Source: Icerya purchasi (Eukaryota > Arthropoda > Insecta > Hemiptera > Monophlebidae). From it: DNA of 64,000 nt. Shown here one piece after another: positions 58,345 through 64,000 of this stretch. The position numbers and the translations under genes were made by a program. A model generated the notes under the pieces. That model was not told the DNA's origin. It saw nothing but the letters and a program-made list of their open reading frames with translations, and did not search any database. The number at the start of each line of letters is the position of its first letter. Positions within the stretch are counted from its first letter, which is position 1. The stretch lies in assembly GCA_039619475.1 (NCBI GenBank), contig CM077115.1, positions 299,337,756 through 299,401,755 on the forward strand. The letters run 5' to 3'.

Positions 58345-59615
58345 TATTAGTGGAAGAGAACAACCAAATGCCAATTTATTATTCCTCCTAAAGAATCGTA
58401 TAAAATTCGGAACCGGAAAAATCTGCGATATATTTCAGATGTTTCTGTTGCGACGTAGAAATTTTATCTTCCTAAACTATTCCGTTTATTTTCAAAACGG
58501 ACTTTTTGTACTCGTTTTACCAGCAGCGGGCAATGTCGGCTTTCAAATCGGGCAGAATTTCAAAAAGATCATGGCCATCTGCGGCGGTGCGCAAACTACA
58601 GTATCATTTCAATGCGGAAGTATTAAAGATATACACATGCAGGCCTCGAGAAATTACGATTTGAACTGGAAACGCGAGATAGTTTATTATTATTGCGCGT
58701 AAAGGTACGATTTTTGGTCGAGATAGTGCGCTTTACACGGGAACCGGTACCAGTCATTTACACAATAAACCGTCGTTAGCTGCGACACATAATGGTGTCA
58801 TGCATAGACGACGTACGAATATATACACGCCGTTAAGGCGAGAATCATTTCGGGTTAATATTACAAACGAATGGAGCAGCACGCCTGTTAGCGAATGCTC
58901 GCAATCTGAATGGAAATTTGGGATAAAGCCAGATGATAAATTTGCAATTTTTTCACTCGACAAATTTTAACATTCGTAAAAGTTCGCAATTTAACCGAAT
59001 TAGCGAAGAAAAAAATTGTTGATAACAAATTGCCACGAAATTGCTTAGTGGTCCGGAATGTTACAGCACTCTTTCAAAAAACCGCGCCGACCATCATTCG
59101 AAATATACTGTATAACATTCGATAACGTCGAAGCGTAATTTTGCAATTATCGCCGCTGAACCGCGAATTCGTCTTTCGTCCAGCCGAGATTTCGAAATCG
59201 TTTTAAATATACCAGCGCGGCCAACTCCTCTGCTACTTCCGTTGTCGTGCGAAGAAGAACCTACCGGGGGGGGGGGGGAATTCCGGAAGAAACAAATTTT
59301 TACAATTCTCTTAAACGTACTGCCATGCCACCTCTCAACAAATTGCAGACAGCAGTAACGCGTGGACAAAGCAACCGAGATTCAGTTTTCTTAATTAAGT
59401 TCCCGTGAAAATGACTGGGAAATGTGCGGTGTGTACTAGTTCATCTCGCTCGGTACCTGCACGTTGTCGCTGAAACAGTCTCCATCGAAATAACTCGCGT
59501 ACAACTAACACCAGACTAGCAAAATTTGATCAGAATCCGCTTCGATGCTAATATTTCTCTCGATGAAGAGAGTAAATAGTTCAGATTAGCCCCTAGGGAT
59601 GTAGCGTAATATGAC
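58345..59615. other. No recognised gene; G13 run
   Basis: Moderately GC-richer DNA. A run of 13 G is at 59266-59278. Frames on both strands lack motifs. Confidence 0.45.
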
Positions 59616-60194
59616 ATGTTTCTTTTTTTTTGGTCTCCAGTTCGTAATACGATGGGATAAATATATTTAGAAAATGTATACCAATAGTTTATATAAATAA
59701 CAGGTCTGTAGTCCGTCCATTTAAGTTTATGGAACCCTGACAGACTGTTTTACAATGTTAATAATAATTAGTATTCCTTAAATATTAATATTAATACAGG
59801 TGTAACTTTACGGTGATTTATTCCGGCTTTCGTAAAACTACTGAACATATTTTAAATAGCTTAGTTACTAATTGACTAATATTGCTAAAATCTGTATTAC
59901 TAACAGCCGGTAAAGATATGCTTAATATTATCAGGAAAGTTACACGTTATACGCAGTTATTTGAGTGTGCAATTTTATATTTATGTAAATAATATTTAAA
60001 TAGGTCGTGTCCAGTAAGAAATTGTAGATTAAAAAACATTTGGCGTAAAAACTTTATTATGTAGTCTATCATCTATGGTTGGAAATTTTTTTTTAGCTAT
60101 ACCGTTATTATATTCGTCTCAATGCGCCTGAAATTTATTATTATAATGCTTATCTAATATATAAGTGTTTAAACTGTTTAAGCGTTAACGAGGT

Positions 60195-60680
60195 TTATTC
60201 GCCAGACTTTGGCGGGATATTTATCCCTCCCTATTTTCTAATCGTCATTCGCATTGCCGTTTTATTCAGCCGATTCCTCGTTTCCTGTCTTGGTTCCATT
60301 CTACTCCTTTCGGTCGTCGCTCTTCCATTGTCTCCCTAATTCGTTTCCGGATCAATCATTCTCTTCTCCCCTCCTCTCGCTTTCGATTTGCTCTGTCGCC
60401 TTCTCCTTATTGTTCTCTTTACGATTGTGATCCTTCTCGTTCATGTGATGCTGATCACATTTTCTTCGAGTATCCTGCTCTTCGTAACGAACGCTCCCTT
60501 TTATATAGTCAGCTCCTGTCATTAGGTCTACCTGCTCCCTATAATAACTCTTCCTTTATCCCCTCCTTTTCTTCATTTTCTGTGGTAGCCGCACTGCTGT
60601 CCTTTGTTGCGTCCATTTCGGACCGCCTAGTTATCTCGTTTTTTAGCTTAGTTTTCTTGTTGTTGAGTCAATACCGCTAG
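60195..60680 (+). pseudogene. Fragment E: C-terminus of a B-like ORF2
   Basis: Open for 161 codons with no start codon. LFARLWRDIYPSLF aligns with B's LHTRLWVDIYPSFF, and SSIVSLIRFRINHSLLP with B's SAIVSLIRLRLDHSLLP; the zinc-like patch DADHIFFEYPAL has lost its last Cys (Tyr instead). It spans the very point at which element C interrupted B and thus shows the uninterrupted arrangement. Confidence 0.85.
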
Positions 60681-60712
60681 CGCGCCCACAAAAAAAAAAA
60701 AAAAAAAAAAAA
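60195..60712 (+). mobile_element. Fragment E: 5'-truncated B-like retrotransposon with poly(A) tail
   Basis: A poly(A) run at 60690-60712 follows the stop by 9 bases. The left boundary is the point where similarity to B begins. No clear target duplication. Confidence 0.8.
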
Positions 60713-61599
60713 TGGTTGTGTTGATAATGAAGTAAGGTTTGATGGTACTGTACGTTATGAAATTCATGATTTTTAATATTATTTTTATTAAAAATATATT
60801 AATATGTTTCTGTATTTCGTAAGTTAATGGTTTAGAACCTGCAATGACGGTGCTTGCCGCGTAGCTGGTAGTTCTATAAGCTTTTATCATTTTTATTGCA
60901 ATAGTAAAACTTTTTAATATATTTTGAAATCATTTAACTTTTAAAATGTCTATACATATATATTACACTACCATAAAGTACTCGTATGTTAGGCAATATT
61001 ACGCTTTTATATAATGTTATTATTCCCTTCTTGTAATTTAATCGGTTATTATTATTATATAATTTGTTAAATATAATTAAACATGTATCTATTTTTTTAG
61101 TGATATAGTGAAAATGATTATGAAATTTCCAAATTATTGTCTATTAATATACCTAAGTGTTTGGTTTTGACTAACCGTACTAATATTTGATCCGTATTGG
61201 AGCAAATTTCATCTTTTATCCTTTAAATTTTTGTTAAACAACATGTAAGTTGACTTAGATTCGTTAGTATTTAAATTAAATTGTTCTAACCATTTCACGA
61301 TTTTTGTATAAACCTGGTGAACTTTATTTTCCAATACATTTTCATTCTTGTCGGGGCTATAACTATTGCAATATCATCTACGAAAGTGAAAATGTTGACC
61401 CATTAATAGGTAATAATCTGATGTTGTACATTTGAGAGAAAACTATGTTCCACAAGTACGGTCCTAAAACAGACCCTTGCGGTACTCCCATAACGGTTTC
61501 TTGTTTTTTTTTGAATAATTACGCGTTGCCGGTGCATTGTACCGTTTTATGTTATCAAAATAAGCGCTAGAAAATAAGTATGGAACGCCTAATCAAAAT

Positions 61600-62245
61600 A
61601 AACTCGGATAAACAAGTAGAACATAATGTTCGCTGACAATAAGCAATGTTATTATTAAAGCAATAGAACGAAATAATACATGCGCACAGAATTTAATTTG
61701 ATTAATAAAATAGAGAAAATGATATGCTACGCGATTTTCCCATTAATTGGACACATCTGCATGGAACGCAGCAACAAAATCGCTCATAAACCGACCTCAC
61801 GGCAGATTCCTGTGACGACAGCAGTTGGGGACAGTACGGCGAAATTTTAAAACATCTCAATATTCTATAACTTAATGCGTAGTAAACTGAAATGCAAACT
61901 TCGAGAATAAAGTATTCTTAAGTGAACTTTTGCCGATGATGTATCTTTTTATCAGCAAGTATCATCATATATCGCTGTGCGGAGCGTGAGAAATCGATGC
62001 AAGAAAAAAACTTTGATATGACTTCTAAAATCGAAGGGAAACTATTACAGTAACCCCGCGAAGGGAAAGGAAATAAGTATATCACTTAATTTAGTCAAAA
62101 TTGTAGTGTTCTAAAAAATTTGTCTTGTTTCTAATTTCTCTCTTCCTCTTCGTCTGTTAAATCACTACCATTTGATAACAATAATTTCTCGAAATACATT
62201 CGGTTCCTTATTGGCCTTTTACACCAGCCGGTTATTGCTATTGGT
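61600..62245. other. No recognised gene
   Basis: AT-rich, short frames only. Confidence 0.4.
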
Positions 62246-62249
62246 GTCG

Positions 62250-62475
62250 TCGCGTTTAGCCTAGTGGCTAGAGCGCTTGACTTCCGATCCGGAGGTCTCA
62301 AGTTCGATACTGGGCGATGACAAAAATATACGGCGCTAGTTTTGTACACAGCAGCTTAGACACATTTGGGCTGCATTTGTATATCGATAAATCAAGCGAC
62401 TATAGTCAATTCCGAATGTAGTCGTGTGTATTAGCGTCGTATAGAAATATTCAGCCGGCGAACAATCGCATCAAC
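62250..62475 (+). mobile_element. tRNA-derived SINE copy
   Basis: Head with A-box-like TAGCCTAGTGGC (62257) and B-box-like AAGTTCGATAC (62300-62310). The body matches the SINE at 57787-58157 (CAGCAGC, CATTTGTATATCGATAAAT block as at 41485-41800). Internal differences suggest a subfamily. Confidence 0.75.
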
Positions 62476-62789
62476 GTGAGTAAAGGCCAGTCGTCTTGGT
62501 TTTGGTACCTTTCTCACGTTGTCGGCAGCACGAAAGCTAGCTTGCGCTCCTACCTCAATCGTCTCATTTAAGTGTGTATCATTGATTTAGGTGACGGTCG
62601 TAGGTGTAGGCGTGCAACTACACTTCCGATAATCACACGCACTGCAAGATGCACATCTTAATACATGTGCATCTGGAGCTACTCGGATACGAGTTCCAGC
62701 TATAGAGATTGCTATTGGTGTGGAAGTTTCGAATAGATTATTTCTGCTTACCTTACTGTCGCAATTGAAATACGTATAAGTTATATTTT

Positions 62790-63841
62790 CTACTTCTTTT
62801 TTTTTTTCTTTTTTATTTTTTTTATTTTATTTTTTACAATAAGTTGTGGGTCTCACTGGGCAAATATGCCCGTTGTGTGAGTGCCCAACACTCTTATTAG
62901 CGTTTATTTAAGATAGGAACAGAATACAAAAATTAAAACTGAACTTATTCTATAAATCACAAGAATTATTTAAAACATTAGTTAATAGTATACATACGCA
63001 TATTGATACATAAGACGCCACGTAATATATATATATATATATATGTGTGTACACCGGAAATGCAGATAGCTTAATATTTTAAATCGATAACGTGATCTTC
63101 TGTGGGATATTAGGATAGACACGATAAAAACAAGGTTAATGTCCGTAAATAAATAAAAATAAAGGGTGGTGGGCTATACTTGATCTTCAATCTTTGCACC
63201 ATTCCTTCAGCCATTTTTGAACCTCCTTTTTCCACACACCAATTTTTTTCCCCTCTAGTATATGATTAAAGATCGTACTTATTTAAATTAATTAAAACTA
63301 AGTCATCAGTATTATCAATTCGTAGATTTACACCGCGGGGATAAATATAGTATGTATTACTTTGGTCCTTTATTAACCGAATCTTTTTCCTGGATGGTAA
63401 TTCAATATTATTGACCTTAAATTCTAGTAATCTATAAAAGAAATAGTACATTTTTGGAGATATTTCATCGTTTTCCTTCCACTATGTCAAGACCCAGCAT
63501 TGTTTTGTTTCCAGTGAGGTAGTATAGGTTTCAGACACCTCTTCTGTGTTTTACTTATTTTATTTATTTCTGTTTTTTTAGCCTCTCCCCATATTTGAAT
63601 TCCGTATAATATTCTTGACCTTATTATTGAATTCTAATATGTACGTAGTGTTCGATAATACGTGCTTTATTTTATATAAAGTTGGAATGGTCTGCCTTAT
63701 TTTATAAACTTTGAATGTGTTTTTTCCAAATTTTTATCAATATATATATACCTAGATATTTATAATCATTTAGATTAAGTATGTTTCTACAATTTTTGCG
63801 GGACCATGTCAATGTAATTTCTAAGAGTTTCTGTATCTTCA
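62790..63841 (-). mobile_element. Second copy of an A-like non-LTR retrotransposon (3' fragment)
   Basis: Tail poly(T) near 62798-62835, then the GTGGGTCTCACTGGGC block and TGCCCGTTGTGTGAGTGCCC. Minus-strand frames from 63841: LLEITLTWSRKNCRN, DYKYLGIYIDKN, SRILYGIQIWGEAKKTEIN, RCLKP, and NTYYIYPRGVNLRIDNTDD (frame 63266-63451). Stops and frameshifts. Cut off 5' at about 63841. Confidence 0.8.
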
Positions 63842-64000
63842 CCTTTTAAACGTGCCCTTTTAGCTGCTTACTACGATTTACATGAAGCTCGCCTACGCTT
63901 CGTGTTTGCGTTTGCACTCAATTAAAATAAACGAAAACTAAATTATCACGAACTTGAATGATGTTACCACAGTTTGGAAAGAGCGCTACCAGCAGTTATT

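Larger units (their letters stand above)
59620..61600 (-). mobile_element. Decayed non-LTR retrotransposon (family F), carrying insertion E
   Basis: Tail-proximal poly(T) near 59622-59632. Minus-strand frames: GVPQGSVLGPYLWNIVFSQ near 61430-61492, VDDIAIVI near 61350-61385, KHLGIL near 61140-61160, AYRTTSYAASTVIAGSKPL near 60800-60885, then LTGHDLFKYYLHKYKI near 59955-60020. The order is RT, connection, C-terminal region. The plus-strand fragment E (60195-60712) splits it. Related to 4881-5850. Confidence 0.75.

Noticed and set aside
1..64000. CRISPR array, operons or bacterial genes
   Set aside because: No regularly spaced direct repeats with unique spacers and no gene clusters; the sequence is typical of eukaryotic repeat-rich DNA.

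Overview
The window looks like arthropod, most likely insect, nuclear DNA. It is AT-rich, has long poly(T)/(A), (TA)n, (GA)n and (GAT)n tracts, no operons, and almost every recognisable protein-coding stretch belongs to a transposable element. Element types (non-LTR retrotransposons with CCHC ORF1 and EN-RT-RNase H ORF2, tRNA-headed SINEs, hAT-type MITEs, and a large element with gene families I recall from ants, wasps and aphids) fit an insect, perhaps a hymenopteran; species cannot be told. I see no complete host gene. Two host-like leads are a possible first coding exon of a type II membrane protein (6050-6256) and a promoter-like cluster (10065-10335).

The centre is a three-level nest. 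Level A is an old minus-strand non-LTR retrotransposon 3' fragment (10945-11079 plus 30741 to about 31576). A younger non-LTR element B (minus strand, 11080-11531 plus 26042-30740) inserted into A, leaving a 13-bp target duplication (11067-11079, 30741-30753). A 14,510-bp element C (11532-26041) then inserted into the RNase H/C-terminal part of B's ORF2, leaving a 6-bp duplication GTAGGA (11526-11531, 26042-26047). Removing C and one GTAGGA restores B's reading frame.

Element C is the most unusual object here. It has inverted terminal arms of about 4.9 kb (11532-16439 and 21126-26041), nearly identical, around a 4.7-kb spacer, with AG...CT ends. Each arm carries the same intact 339-aa ORF, pointing inward. 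The spacer holds a diverged, frameshifted paralogue (17409-18237) and a broken gene (16450-16925) of a family with YTPGL and DDPNELV motifs. Long inverted repeats, 6-bp duplication and AG ends resemble Maverick/Polinton elements, but no polymerase B, integrase, ATPase or capsid gene is visible, so C would be a non-autonomous or decayed relative or something separate. C also contains hAT-like MITEs, one of which was tandemly duplicated together with its flanks, and a repeated promoter-like module with TGACGTAA or TGATGCAA cores.

The flanks are a graveyard of non-LTR fragments: 4881-5850 and 59620-61600 (one family, minus), 36700-37780 (plus), 44215-44420 (minus), 47585-47810 (plus), 49041-54620 (element D, near full length but broken ORF2, minus), 55800-57330 (minus), 60195-60712 (plus, inserted in the 59620-61600 copy), 39812-39900 and 62790-63841 (relatives of A). 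Three SINE copies lie at 41485-41800, 57787-58157 and 62250-62475.
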